From contig JAAZID010000287.1 of the NCBI GenBank assembly GCA_012510295.1, positions 1-17,173 of the forward strand: a stretch of DNA of 17,173 nt, written 5' to 3'. Below the pieces are notes generated by a model that was not told the DNA's origin, did not search any database, and was given only the letters and a program-made list of their open reading frames with translations. A program made the translations under genes and the position numbers. Position 1 is the stretch's first letter. Every line of letters starts with the position of its first letter. This document shows positions 1-7,168 of this stretch, piece after piece. This DNA comes from Methanomicrobiales archaeon (GTDB lineage Archaea > Halobacteriota > Methanomicrobia > Methanomicrobiales > Methanoculleaceae).

Positions 1-957
1 GTCGGCCGGGGCATCGCCCGGGCTATACTCGCGAAGGGCCTGGATATAACCGTCACCGGAATTGCCGATTCAAGGAGCGGGATCATCGATGCCGGCGGGG
101 TCGATCTGGCGGCGGCGCTTGCCCGGAAAGATCAGGGTGAACCCTGTGGCGACCCGGGCATAAGTCCCATGGATGTTGTGGAGAGGGCGGAGTATGACAT
201 ACTCGTCGAGGTGACCCCGACCGATGTCGAGACCGCAGAGCCGGCACTGAGTCACATCAAGGGGGCCCTCCGGCGGCGCAAACACGTCGTCACATCGAAT
301 AAAGGTCCGATCGCCCTCGCCTACCCCGAGCTCCGGGCTCTCGCTGAGACAAATGGTGTCTTCCTGAAGTATGAAGCGACGGTCTGCGGCGCGATCCCGC
401 TCATCCACGCCATGCAGGAGGGACTTGCCGGAAATGCCATCACCCGGATCTGCGGTGTCTTCAACGGTACCTGTAACTATATCCTCACCCGGATGGCAGC
501 AGAGGGGCTCACCTACGAGCAGGCCCTCGCTGAGGCCCGGGATCTCGGCTACGCCGAGGCGGATCCCACATATGACGTCGAGGGGATCGATGCAGGCATC
601 AAACTGGTCATCCTCGCAAATACTATACTCGATATGGATACCACGCTTGACGACGTGGAGAGGACGGGGATCACCCTCCTCTCGCCGGAAGCGCTACAGC
701 TTGCAGAGGATCAGGACTGCACCATCCGGCTCATCGGCGAGATCATCCCCCGGGCCGGGGTGCTACGGGTCTCGCCGAGGATCGTTTCGAAGATCCATCC
801 TCTCGTCGTCGAAGGGACACTCAACGCTGTCACCGTGGAGGCAGACCTCGCCGGGGATCTCACGTTCATCGGGAAGGGCGCAGGCTCCACGGAGACCGCC
901 AGCGCCGTGATCGGCGACCTTCTCTACATCCAGAGCAGGCATGTCCAGGGTTCTTGA
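1..957 (+). CDS. hom: Homoserine dehydrogenase (5' end missing)
   Basis: Makes L-homoserine from aspartate semialdehyde with NAD(P)H, the branch step to threonine and methionine, in the cytoplasm. The reading frame is open from base 1, so the true start and the beginning of the N-terminal Rossmann GxGxxG loop lie upstream; 318 residues are visible. Family signatures seen are VTPTD and TSNKGP in the cofactor domain, NGTCNYIL at visible residue 155, the ADPTYDVEG-DAGIKL block that carries the catalytic Asp and Lys, and a C-terminal GAGSTETASAV. No ACT regulatory domain follows, which fits the short archaeal form of about 330 residues. The next gene starts 17 bases before this stop codon, so the two are probably co-translated. 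The family is certain from these motifs; cofactor preference cannot be read because the N-terminus is cut. Confidence 0.95.
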   Translation, partial: VGRGIARAILAKGLDITVTGIADSRSGIIDAGGVDLAAALARKDQGEPCGDPGISPMDVVERAEYDILVEVTPTDVETAEPALSHIKGALRRRKHVVTSNKGPIALAYPELRALAETNGVFLKYEATVCGAIPLIHAMQEGLAGNAITRICGVFNGTCNYILTRMAAEGLTYEQALAEARDLGYAEADPTYDVEGIDAGIKLVILANTILDMDTTLDDVERTGITLLSPEALQLAEDQDCTIRLIGEIIPRAGVLRVSPRIVSKIHPLVVEGTLNAVTVEADLAGDLTFIGKGAGSTETASAVIGDLLYIQSRHVQGS

Positions 958-2068
958 ACGAAGAAAACAGTACCTGCGGCTGATGCGCCAGGTGACGCTT
1001 GAAGCGGGTTACTTCACGGTGCCTGATATCGCTGAAGCAACCGATACCCCCCGGAGCACCGTTCAGGACTGGGTGAACCGCCTCATCGAGGAAGGATGCG
1101 TTATCCTCACCGGTGAGCAGCGGGGACGACATGCCGCCCGGTATGCGGCGAGCAGTGCGATGCCGGAGAGCGCCTGCCGGCGGGTCTTCACCACAATCGA
1201 TGGCGATCAGGTTGAGATCTACCATGAGTGCATGAGCGGGGGGTGTGCCGCCTTCTGCGAGTTCCACCACGCCCGCGCCGGGGGCGCCCTGCGGTCGGTC
1301 CACCGCGACGGGACCCTGCTCCGGGAGCGGGCACACCTCGGCCGGTGGGAGATCGCTGTCGGGCTCGACCCGGCGCCGGCGGTCGGGATCGCCGGCGTTT
1401 TTCATGAGGGGGAACACATCCTCCAGCACATCAGGTGTATCGGTGGTCCAGCCTACTCGCTCACCGATATGCTCTCCCTCGCCGAGGGTGTCTGTGGCGT
1501 CACGGTACACCGCGAGGGGGCGGTGGTCGAGGGGGAGGTGATCACCCGGGCGCTCACCTACGTTGCCGTCGGTATCGACGACACCGATACCGGGAGTGAG
1601 GGGGCAACGTTTGCCCTTGCCCTCGCCCTCCTCCAGCACCTCGCAAACCTTGACGGCGTCATGCCTATCGGTCACCGGGTGGCGATGCTCAACCCACGGC
1701 TTGAGCGGCGGACCGCCGGGAACTCCTGTAGTTACATCGAGCTTGCGGTGGAGCCAGATCAGGTGATGCGGATCGAGGAGGCTGCTGTGCGGTTCGTCGC
1801 CGATGAGGCGGCATCTCCTGATTGGGGACTCGCAGTAAGGGAGGGGTTCCGGGTACCGCGGGATCTCCGGGCCTACGGTAGAAGCGCCCGTGAGTCGGTG
1901 GTCACGCGGGAGGTGGCGGATGCAGCCGCCGGGAGGTTCGGGGCCCGTCTCTACGGTGGCCGGGGCGCCATCGGAGCGCTCGCGGCTGTCTCACTCATAG
2001 GACTCCCGCACGATGTACTGCTCGACCCGAAGCGGGACGTCTGTGCCGGGTGGGAACCGGCACCCTGA
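941..2068 (+). CDS. HTH protein with TiaS/methanogenesis marker 11-like domain
   Basis: 375 residues. Residues 1-75 form a winged helix-turn-helix (TVPDIAEATDTPRSTVQDWVNRL is the recognition part), so DNA binding is likely. The rest resembles methanogenesis marker protein 11: a Cys/Gly/His stretch near residues 90-110 (ECMSGGCAAFCEFHHA), then VGIDDTDTGSEGAT near residue 209, the Asp-rich nucleotide-binding motif shared with tRNA-Ile2 agmatinylcytidine synthetase TiaS, and a C-terminal GGRGAIGALAA. Marker 11 is confined to methanogens and has no established reaction. The gene starts inside the homoserine dehydrogenase gene (17-base overlap) with no strong ribosome-binding site, which suggests translational coupling. 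It could be a regulator using the TiaS-like domain as a ligand sensor, or an enzyme with a DNA-binding extension. The reading frame is certain; the marker 11 assignment is made from memory of the family and is moderate. Confidence 0.85.
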   Translation: MSRVLERRKQYLRLMRQVTLEAGYFTVPDIAEATDTPRSTVQDWVNRLIEEGCVILTGEQRGRHAARYAASSAMPESACRRVFTTIDGDQVEIYHECMSGGCAAFCEFHHARAGGALRSVHRDGTLLRERAHLGRWEIAVGLDPAPAVGIAGVFHEGEHILQHIRCIGGPAYSLTDMLSLAEGVCGVTVHREGAVVEGEVITRALTYVAVGIDDTDTGSEGATFALALALLQHLANLDGVMPIGHRVAMLNPRLERRTAGNSCSYIELAVEPDQVMRIEEAAVRFVADEAASPDWGLAVREGFRVPRDLRAYGRSARESVVTREVADAAAGRFGARLYGGRGAIGALAAVSLIGLPHDVLLDPKRDVCAGWEPAP

Positions 2069-2234
2069 GGCCAGATATCCTCCCTGAGCGTATTCATCCA
2101 TGGTAACGTCGTATCGGCAGAGCTCGCGCTCATCGGGTGACGCGATCCCACGGTGGTCCTTGCACATCCCGGGCGAGCACCCGGGTCATCCGGCAGGCAT
2201 CGTCGTCCCTGACCTGCATCGGCGGATGTTCCAT
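1991..2234 (-). pseudogene. Small unrecognised gene, apparently frameshifted, antisense to neighbour's 3' end
   Basis: Two adjoining minus-strand frames both read like protein. The first is open from 2303 down to a stop at 2130-2132; its first ATG is at 2234 (MEHPPMQVRDDDACR...). The second has an ATG at 2167 and ends with TGA at 1991-1993, giving 58 residues rich in charged and Cys residues and ending VEQYIVRESYE. Removing one G from the CCCGGG run near 2168-2173 joins them as ...VLARMCKDHRG..., giving about 80 residues. I do not recognise the product. The last 78 bases are antisense to the end of the HTH/marker-11-like gene. No ribosome-binding site is evident before either ATG. It could be a decayed gene, a sequencing error in a real gene, or two chance frames; alternatively only the 58-residue protein is made. 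Confidence 0.4.
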
Positions 2235-2321
2235 GAAGTAGGCGGACGGAGACGTCAGCACACCGCCGATACCCCGGTTGAGGTCACATGAGGAGATCCC
2301 AAACTAACTTCCCTCTGTCGT

Positions 2322-3524
2322 TCACTCTATTTTCGGCTCCATACGGCGGCCTTTCTCCCTCCGGGCAGCCTCGGAAAAGATCTGGTCGTAGGCCGCAGCA
2401 CTCTTCTCCCATGTAAAGAGTTCGCGCACTCTCTCTGGTCCCTTCCGGGCCATCTGCCGGTAAAGATCTCCATCGCCGAGCAGTGTTGTGACGGCGGCGG
2501 CGAGTTTCCTGATATCTCCCGGCGGGACGATCAGGCCGGTCATCCCGTCCTCCACAGCGTATGGTATTCCACCGATATCTGTCCCGATAACCGGCGTGCC
2601 GCACGCCTGTGCCTCGATCAGCACCATGCCAAACCCCTCCGCACGGTCACAGCTCGGTAGAATGAGAAGATCAGCGCTGTTGAAGTACAAGGGCATCTCG
2701 TCCTCGGGGACAAAACCGGTAAATATGATATCCTCAAGGACGCCTTCCCTGGCTGCAAGCTCCCGGTAGTGATCGATGTAGTTTCCCCGCCCGGCGAGGA
2801 TGAGTCTGGCGTCCACGGATGCCCGAATGATTTTCAGTGCCCGGATCAGGTAGCAAACGCCCTTATGCCTGCTCTCTCTATCCAGGTGACCGACATAGAG
2901 GAGAATCTTTTCGCTGTTCAGGTGGTGCTTCCGGCGCAGAAAGTCCGAACGGTCTCCCCCGAACCGCTTGAGATCGACGCCAGGAGCGGCATAGCGCAGC
3001 TTTTGGTGGTGTTTTGAGAGGTGCGGCGACCGACTGGCGTAGTACTCCGACGTGGCGACGATCATATCCGCGAGGCAGAGCGTCCGCGAACCGAGAAGGG
3101 GGTAGTAGCACTGCCCGAGCGCCCACGTCAGGGGATCCGAGCCAGTCAGATCGTTGTGGTAAGTCAGGACGTAAGGCACCTGCATTCCAACCGATGCCCG
3201 GGCGGCTGCATCAGCGATGAACGGAACCGGCATATGCCCGTTGATGACGTCCGGGCGCACCAGGTTGATGAAGCGTTGTACCATCCTCTTCCATGCGAGG
3301 TTGATAGGGGTGCTTGAGACCTTGAACTGGTAGGGAAGCCGGATCACCGTAAGATCATCGATATTGTCGACTTTCACGGTATTTTCCTCCTGGCTCCAGT
3401 TGGAGCAGACGATGGTCACATCATGCCCGAACTGCTGTTGTAGCCTTGTACTGACCTCATAGATGTACTTCTGCACACCACCCATATGCGGGTAAAAGTA
3501 CGGGGTCACCACCATGACTCTCAT
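2322..3524 (-). CDS. GT4-type glycosyltransferase
   Basis: A 400-residue GT-B fold retaining glycosyltransferase of family GT4, predicted to move a sugar from a nucleotide donor onto a lipid-linked glycan at the inner face of the membrane. The N-terminal acceptor domain starts with the usual VVTPYFYPHMGGVQKYI loop at residues 5-21. The C-terminal donor domain has PGVD at 181-184, VGHLDRESRHKG near 211-222, and the E(x7)E motif at Glu296 and Glu304 followed by GTPVIGTDIGG. Length is normal for the family. The tail is basic and not conserved-looking. It is transcribed away from the ATP-grasp operon across a shared 400-base region holding promoters for both directions. Donor and acceptor cannot be told from sequence. 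Confidence 0.93.
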   Translation of the reverse strand: MRVMVVTPYFYPHMGGVQKYIYEVSTRLQQQFGHDVTIVCSNWSQEENTVKVDNIDDLTVIRLPYQFKVSSTPINLAWKRMVQRFINLVRPDVINGHMPVPFIADAAARASVGMQVPYVLTYHNDLTGSDPLTWALGQCYYPLLGSRTLCLADMIVATSEYYASRSPHLSKHHQKLRYAAPGVDLKRFGGDRSDFLRRKHHLNSEKILLYVGHLDRESRHKGVCYLIRALKIIRASVDARLILAGRGNYIDHYRELAAREGVLEDIIFTGFVPEDEMPLYFNSADLLILPSCDRAEGFGMVLIEAQACGTPVIGTDIGGIPYAVEDGMTGLIVPPGDIRKLAAAVTTLLGDGDLYRQMARKGPERVRELFTWEKSAAAYDQIFSEAARREKGRRMEPKIE

Positions 3525-3568
3525 GCTTCCAGCGCTCCGGTAACGGGATGAAGATATACAATACCACC

Positions 3569-3575
3569 TATAAAT
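3569..3575 (-). promoter_or_regulatory. TATA-like box for the minus-strand glycosyltransferase
   Basis: On the minus strand the sequence reads GATTTATAGG, 45 bases before the ATG at 3524. This would put transcription start near 3545 with a leader of about 20 bases. A second candidate, TGTATATC at 3553-3560 on the same strand, would give a nearly leaderless message. The choice between them cannot be made here. Confidence 0.4.
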
Positions 3576-3621
3576 CTATCCCCGGTCCTCCCGGGCACCA
3601 TGAGCCATCCGAACACCTATC

Positions 3622-3647
3622 GGGGTGAAGTGCGGAGTAGTCACCCC
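3622..3647. repeat. Inverted repeat with 7-base arms
   Basis: GGGGTGA at 3622-3628 pairs perfectly with TCACCCC at 3641-3647 across a 12-base spacer. It lies between the two divergent promoters, about 50 bases upstream of the minus TATA-like box and 220 bases upstream of the plus one. It may be an operator or a hairpin; there is no T-tract that would make it a terminator. Confidence 0.4.
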
Positions 3648-3867
3648 TCCGGTTATTCCAGACGTAAATCTTTCGCTCCCGGTGCCACCCGGCCGGCACA
3701 TTAGAGGTCTCCTTCGAACTTCCACAGAATTTATTGTGGGATGATTCCTTGCATATTTGTTCTCTACTGTCTGGCGTCAGGGAGAACAGGTGAGATCACC
3801 CCGCTCACCCATCGATCCCCTCCGGAGTTCTGATATCGGATAGGCATCCTGAGGAGGTGGGGGTGGG

Positions 3868-3875
3868 TATAAATA
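3868..3875 (+). promoter_or_regulatory. TATA box of the glycan operon
   Basis: TATAAATA preceded by a purine-rich GGTGGGGGTGGG stretch that could serve as the TFB recognition element. Transcription would start near 3898, leaving a leader of about 28 bases that contains the nine-G run and the ribosome-binding site ahead of the TTG start at 3926. It would drive the ATP-grasp gene and probably the following five genes. Confidence 0.6.
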
Positions 3876-3925
3876 TTAGAAACACCCCCTATCGTGCATC
3901 AGGATTCATCCTGGGGGGGGGAGAA

Positions 3926-5098
3926 TTGAGTCGAGGAGCCGTCTTCGTAACCGATGCGCAGATGCGCAGCTCTCTTGCGGTCATCCGATCGCTCGGAAAA
4001 CAGGGGCTGGAGGTGACTGCCGGCGAGGAGACGAGGTGCGCGACAGGCGCTTTTTCGCGGTACTGCAGTCATCGTCAGGTATACCCCTCGCCTGTGCGGG
4101 AGGAGGAGAAGTTTGTACGGCACCTTCTCGCTCTCCTGAGGGCAAAGGAGTACGACGCTATCTTTCCGGTCGCCGATGCTTGCTTAAAGCCGATAATCGA
4201 TCACGAAGAGGAGATCTCCCGGTATACCCGGATCGCCCTGCCATCCCGAGACATCTTCATGAAGGGCTACGACAAGGGAACGACCCTCCGCATCGCTCTA
4301 GAAAACGCCATCCCCTCTCCAAAAACCTTTTTCCCGGAGAGTACTGCAGAAATAGTAGAGATTGCCGGAGAAATCGGCTATCCGGCCGTCATCAAACCCC
4401 GGGTGAGTTCGGGAAGGCGGGGTGTCCGGGTCTGTAACGGCCCTGAAGATCTCCTCCGGGCTTACGATGCAATTGTGACGGAGTTCGGCCGGGTGGTGGT
4501 TCAGGAGTTCATACCCGGCGGCGGGGAACTCGGGGTCTACACCCTCCTCAATAACCGGTCGGAACCGCGTGCCGTGACCGTCCAGAAGAGGCTTCGCTCC
4601 TACCCGATCTCCGGGGGTGCAAGCACACTCCGGGAAACCATCAAGGATGAATCCTCCCGCGAGGCCGCGACGATCGCCCTCCGCCTCTTGAAGGTGATGG
4701 GATGGTCTGGTGTTGCGATGGTGGAATTTCGCATCGACGCTCGCGATGGGAGCCTCAAACTCATGGAGGTGAACCCCCGTTTCTGGGGATCGCTCCACCT
4801 CTCTATCCTGAGCGGCGTGGACTTCCCGCACCTCCTCTATCGGATGATCATGGATGGTGATATCGAACCGGTCGCAGATTACCAGGAGGGAGTTCAGTGC
4901 CGCTGGTTGCTCCCGGGAGATATCCTCTGGTACCTGAGTGCCCCGAAGACCTGGCAGAACCTCAGGGAGTTTCTCCGGTTCGGCACGCCTGACGATATCC
5001 TTTCGCTGCACGATCCAGGCCCCACGATGGGGTTCATGCTCGCCACGGCACGTTACGCACTGGATCCAGGGATGTGGCGGTTTGTCCTGAGGCGGTGA
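3926..5098 (+). CDS. ATP-grasp ligase (carboxylate-amine ligase type)
   Basis: A 390-residue ATP-grasp enzyme that probably activates a carboxylate as an acyl phosphate and joins it to an amine. The N-terminal domain starts VFVTDAQMRSSLAVIRSLG, typical of carbamoyl-phosphate-synthase-like stand-alone ATP-grasp proteins. ATP-binding residues seen are Lys157 (YPAVIKPR), a Gly-rich loop SSGRRGV after it, and Glu194 (VVQEFIPGGG). Metal ligands are Glu267, Glu281 and Asn283 (MEVNPRFWG). I chose the TTG at 3926 because GGGGGGAG lies just before it and because the earlier GTG at 3857 is upstream of the TATA box; an ATG at 3962 would cut the conserved first strand. The stop overlaps the next start by one base (TGATG). 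Heading a sugar operon suggests it decorates an amino sugar with an amino acid or similar group; the substrate is unknown. Confidence 0.88.
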   Translation: MSRGAVFVTDAQMRSSLAVIRSLGKQGLEVTAGEETRCATGAFSRYCSHRQVYPSPVREEEKFVRHLLALLRAKEYDAIFPVADACLKPIIDHEEEISRYTRIALPSRDIFMKGYDKGTTLRIALENAIPSPKTFFPESTAEIVEIAGEIGYPAVIKPRVSSGRRGVRVCNGPEDLLRAYDAIVTEFGRVVVQEFIPGGGELGVYTLLNNRSEPRAVTVQKRLRSYPISGGASTLRETIKDESSREAATIALRLLKVMGWSGVAMVEFRIDARDGSLKLMEVNPRFWGSLHLSILSGVDFPHLLYRMIMDGDIEPVADYQEGVQCRWLLPGDILWYLSAPKTWQNLREFLRFGTPDDILSLHDPGPTMGFMLATARYALDPGMWRFVLRR

Positions 5099-6117
5099 TG
5101 ATGAGGGTCAACGCGCTCAGCATCGATCTTGAATTCTGGTGGTGTAACGAGTTTTTAACAGACTACCTCCCGTGTGACCGGGAGGACGGGTTTCGGGATT
5201 CGTTGAGGCCGATATTTGCAGTGCTCGATGCGTTCGATGTCAAAGCGACATTCTTCGTTCTCGGCGCCGTCGCAGAGCAGTACCCGGAGGTCGTCAGCGA
5301 GATCTACCGCGACGGTCATGAGATCGCATGCCACTCCTACTCCCATAGGCCGCTCTACACGATGAACCGGGACGAGTTCGAGGATGAACTGGAGAAGTCC
5401 CTCGAACTGCTCGCTGACTACAACCCGATCGGATTCCGGGCGCCGTCGTTCTCCCTGAATAACAGAACAAAATGGGCGATCGATCTCCTGGAAAAACATG
5501 GGTTCCAGTACGACTCGAGTATCTTCCCGGCGAAAGCCTGGCTTTACGGCGTACCGGGAGCACCCGTTGGCATCTACCGCCCTTCCCGGGACGACATCTC
5601 CATCCACGATCCCGACGGCCCTATCGTCGAGTTCCCGCTCTCGGTTCTCCGACTCGGCATGAACATCCCCGTCTCCGGCGGGTTCTATCTCCGCGCCCTG
5701 CCGGAGCGATTTCTCTCCTGGAGCATTGACAGGGTTGCCGCAAGGAGGCCGGCCAACATCTACGTTCATCCCCACGATATCTACCCCGGACCACCCTTGC
5801 TGAAGGTGCCGTTCATCTCACGCCTCATTACCTACCACGGTGTCCGGACGTCGCTTGAGAAACTGATCATGCTCATGATGCGGTTCTCGTTCATGCCGAT
5901 GGGTGCGCTTCTCGAAAAGATGTCACTGCTGCCCCGGGATGGCTGGATTCCGGCGGCACCTGCCGTTCCTCGGCGACCGGTAGGAAGGGATGACACGACC
6001 ATCCCGCCGCTCCCCGCACTCGGGCTCTCGCGGCATTCCCTCGATACCGTTGCGCAACAGCATACAACCCGCGCGCGAAAACAGGTTCGCGAAACAGGTG
6101 ATTCCGATGAAATATAG
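5098..6117 (+). CDS. Polysaccharide deacetylase (NodB-like, DUF3473 type)
   Basis: A 339-residue NodB-family metal-dependent deacetylase, predicted to remove N-acetyl groups from a glycan or its lipid-linked precursor. Seen are the catalytic/metal acidic motif SIDLEFW (Asp10, Glu12), HSYSH with His79 and His83 as metal ligands, GFRAPSFS around Arg114, and a late YVHPHD at residues 223-227 followed by a short Arg/Leu-rich tail region. The last two are typical of the long deacetylases found with exosortase-type polysaccharide loci. No signal peptide is visible. The start is the ATG overlapping the upstream stop, preceded by GAGG; an earlier in-frame ATG/GTG region at 5074 lies inside the ATP-grasp gene. 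The last 60 residues (from about residue 280) are Pro/Arg/Thr-rich and not conserved-looking, possibly disordered. Confidence 0.9.
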   Translation: MMRVNALSIDLEFWWCNEFLTDYLPCDREDGFRDSLRPIFAVLDAFDVKATFFVLGAVAEQYPEVVSEIYRDGHEIACHSYSHRPLYTMNRDEFEDELEKSLELLADYNPIGFRAPSFSLNNRTKWAIDLLEKHGFQYDSSIFPAKAWLYGVPGAPVGIYRPSRDDISIHDPDGPIVEFPLSVLRLGMNIPVSGGFYLRALPERFLSWSIDRVAARRPANIYVHPHDIYPGPPLLKVPFISRLITYHGVRTSLEKLIMLMMRFSFMPMGALLEKMSLLPRDGWIPAAPAVPRRPVGRDDTTIPPLPALGLSRHSLDTVAQQHTTRARKQVRETGDSDEI

Positions 6118-6177
6118 TAACTATTCAAAGCCCGCCCGTAGCACCGTGGGCACCAGGGTGCAGGGGAGTGGTTTGTG

Positions 6178-7167
6178 ATGAATTGGACAGAAACGAAGGT
6201 GCTGGTGACCGGGGCCGGGGGTTTCATCGGCAGCCACCTGACGGAACACCTTACCGGCCTTGGAGCGGATGTGTGTGCGTTCGTCCGCTACAACTCGAGA
6301 AACGACCCTGGTCTCCTGCGGCTGCTCCCGAAGGAGAGCCAGGAGCAGGTTCGGTTCGTCATGGGTGATCTCAAAGATGCAGACGCCGTCCGAAGCGCCG
6401 TCCGGGACGTTGAGATCGTCTTCCACCTGGGTTCACTCATCGCGATCCCGTACTCCTACATCCATCCCCGGGAGACGGTTGAGACGAACGTCCTCGGTGC
6501 GCTCAACATCTTTGAGGCGGCACGAGATGCCGGCGTCGGGAAAGTAGTTCATACCTCCACGAGTGAGGTCTACGGAACGGCGCGTTACATCCCGATCGAT
6601 GAGAACCACCCACTCCAGGGGCAGTCCCCCTACTCCGCGAGCAAGATCGGAGCTGACAAGTTGGCTGAGAGTTTCTACCGGTCGTTCGACGTTCCTATCG
6701 CTACTATACGGCCATTCAACACCTACGGCCCGCGGCAATCCGCCAGGGCAGTGATACCGACGATCATCGCCCAGGCGCTGACACAGGAGAGGGTTGTCCT
6801 CGGCGCGACGCACACCACACGGGACTATACCTTCGTCGGCGATCTGGTGCGTGCGTTCGTCCTCGTTGCCGAATCACCGCGGACGGCCGGGGAGACGGTG
6901 AATGTCGGATCGAACTCCGAGATCTCCATCGGTACCGTCGCGGAGATGGTTGCGTCCCTCGTCGGCAAGGAGATCGAGGTCGTCACTGACAGCGACCGCC
7001 TTCGGCCGGAGAAGAGCGAGGTGGAGAGGTTGTGGTGCGACAACACCCGGGCCCGGGATCTCCTCGGTTGGTCTCCGGCCGTCCCCCTGAAAGAAGGACT
7101 CTTACAGACAATTGCATGGTTTAGAGAACACCTGGACCTCTATAGTCCCGGACAATACGTGACCTGA
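6178..7167 (+). CDS. legB: NAD-dependent 4,6-dehydratase, LegB family
   Basis: A 329-residue extended short-chain dehydrogenase that should convert an NDP-hexose (usually N-acetylglucosamine-type) to its 4-keto-6-deoxy form. The NAD-binding GAGGFIG is at residues 12-18, the catalytic Ser/Thr motif STSEVYG near 127-133, and YSASK gives Tyr152/Lys156. Stretches such as AFVRYNSRND, HPLQGQSPYSASKIGADK, RPFNTYGPRQSARAV and RPEKSEVERL match what I recall of the LegB family from legionaminic-acid loci. A GTG at 6175 is an alternative start; GGGGAG at 6163-6168 serves both. About 60 bases separate it from the deacetylase and one base from the nucleotidyltransferase. The other legionaminate genes (synthase, C2 epimerase, LegC type) are not here, so the end product is probably a 4-amino-4,6-dideoxy sugar. 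Confidence 0.9.
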   Translation: MNWTETKVLVTGAGGFIGSHLTEHLTGLGADVCAFVRYNSRNDPGLLRLLPKESQEQVRFVMGDLKDADAVRSAVRDVEIVFHLGSLIAIPYSYIHPRETVETNVLGALNIFEAARDAGVGKVVHTSTSEVYGTARYIPIDENHPLQGQSPYSASKIGADKLAESFYRSFDVPIATIRPFNTYGPRQSARAVIPTIIAQALTQERVVLGATHTTRDYTFVGDLVRAFVLVAESPRTAGETVNVGSNSEISIGTVAEMVASLVGKEIEVVTDSDRLRPEKSEVERLWCDNTRARDLLGWSPAVPLKEGLLQTIAWFREHLDLYSPGQYVT

Positions 7168-7168
7168 C

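Larger units (their letters stand above)
3525..3925. other. Divergent intergenic region, about 400 bases, no gene
   Basis: The stretch separates the minus-strand glycosyltransferase from the plus-strand ATP-grasp gene. It holds a minus TATA-like box at 3569-3575, a plus TATA box at 3868-3875, a perfect 7-base inverted repeat at 3622-3647, a weaker one with GTGCC/GGCAC arms at 3682-3699, an imperfect CCACA/TGTGG inverted repeat at 3722-3739, and a run of nine G at 3913-3921. A GTG at 3857 opens the downstream frame early, but it precedes the TATA box and is unlikely to be used. No convincing coding frame or RNA gene was seen. Confidence 0.6.

Noticed and set aside
866..1675. 269-residue open frame antisense to the HTH/marker-11-like gene
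   Set aside because: GC-rich shadow of a clearly coding frame; Arg/Asp/Gly-heavy composition and no recognisable motif.
3682..3699. GTGCC/GGCAC inverted repeat as a terminator
   Set aside because: No T-tract follows on either strand and no gene ends there.
3857..3925. Upstream GTG start for the ATP-grasp gene
   Set aside because: It lies before the TATA box at 3868 and adds 23 residues with no family similarity.
4298..5011. 237-residue minus-strand open frame within the ATP-grasp gene
   Set aside because: Mirror of the ATP-grasp coding frame; no start context and no family-like sequence.
6118..6177. Possible promoter between the deacetylase and legB
   Set aside because: The 60 bases show no TATA-like element, so readthrough from upstream is more likely.
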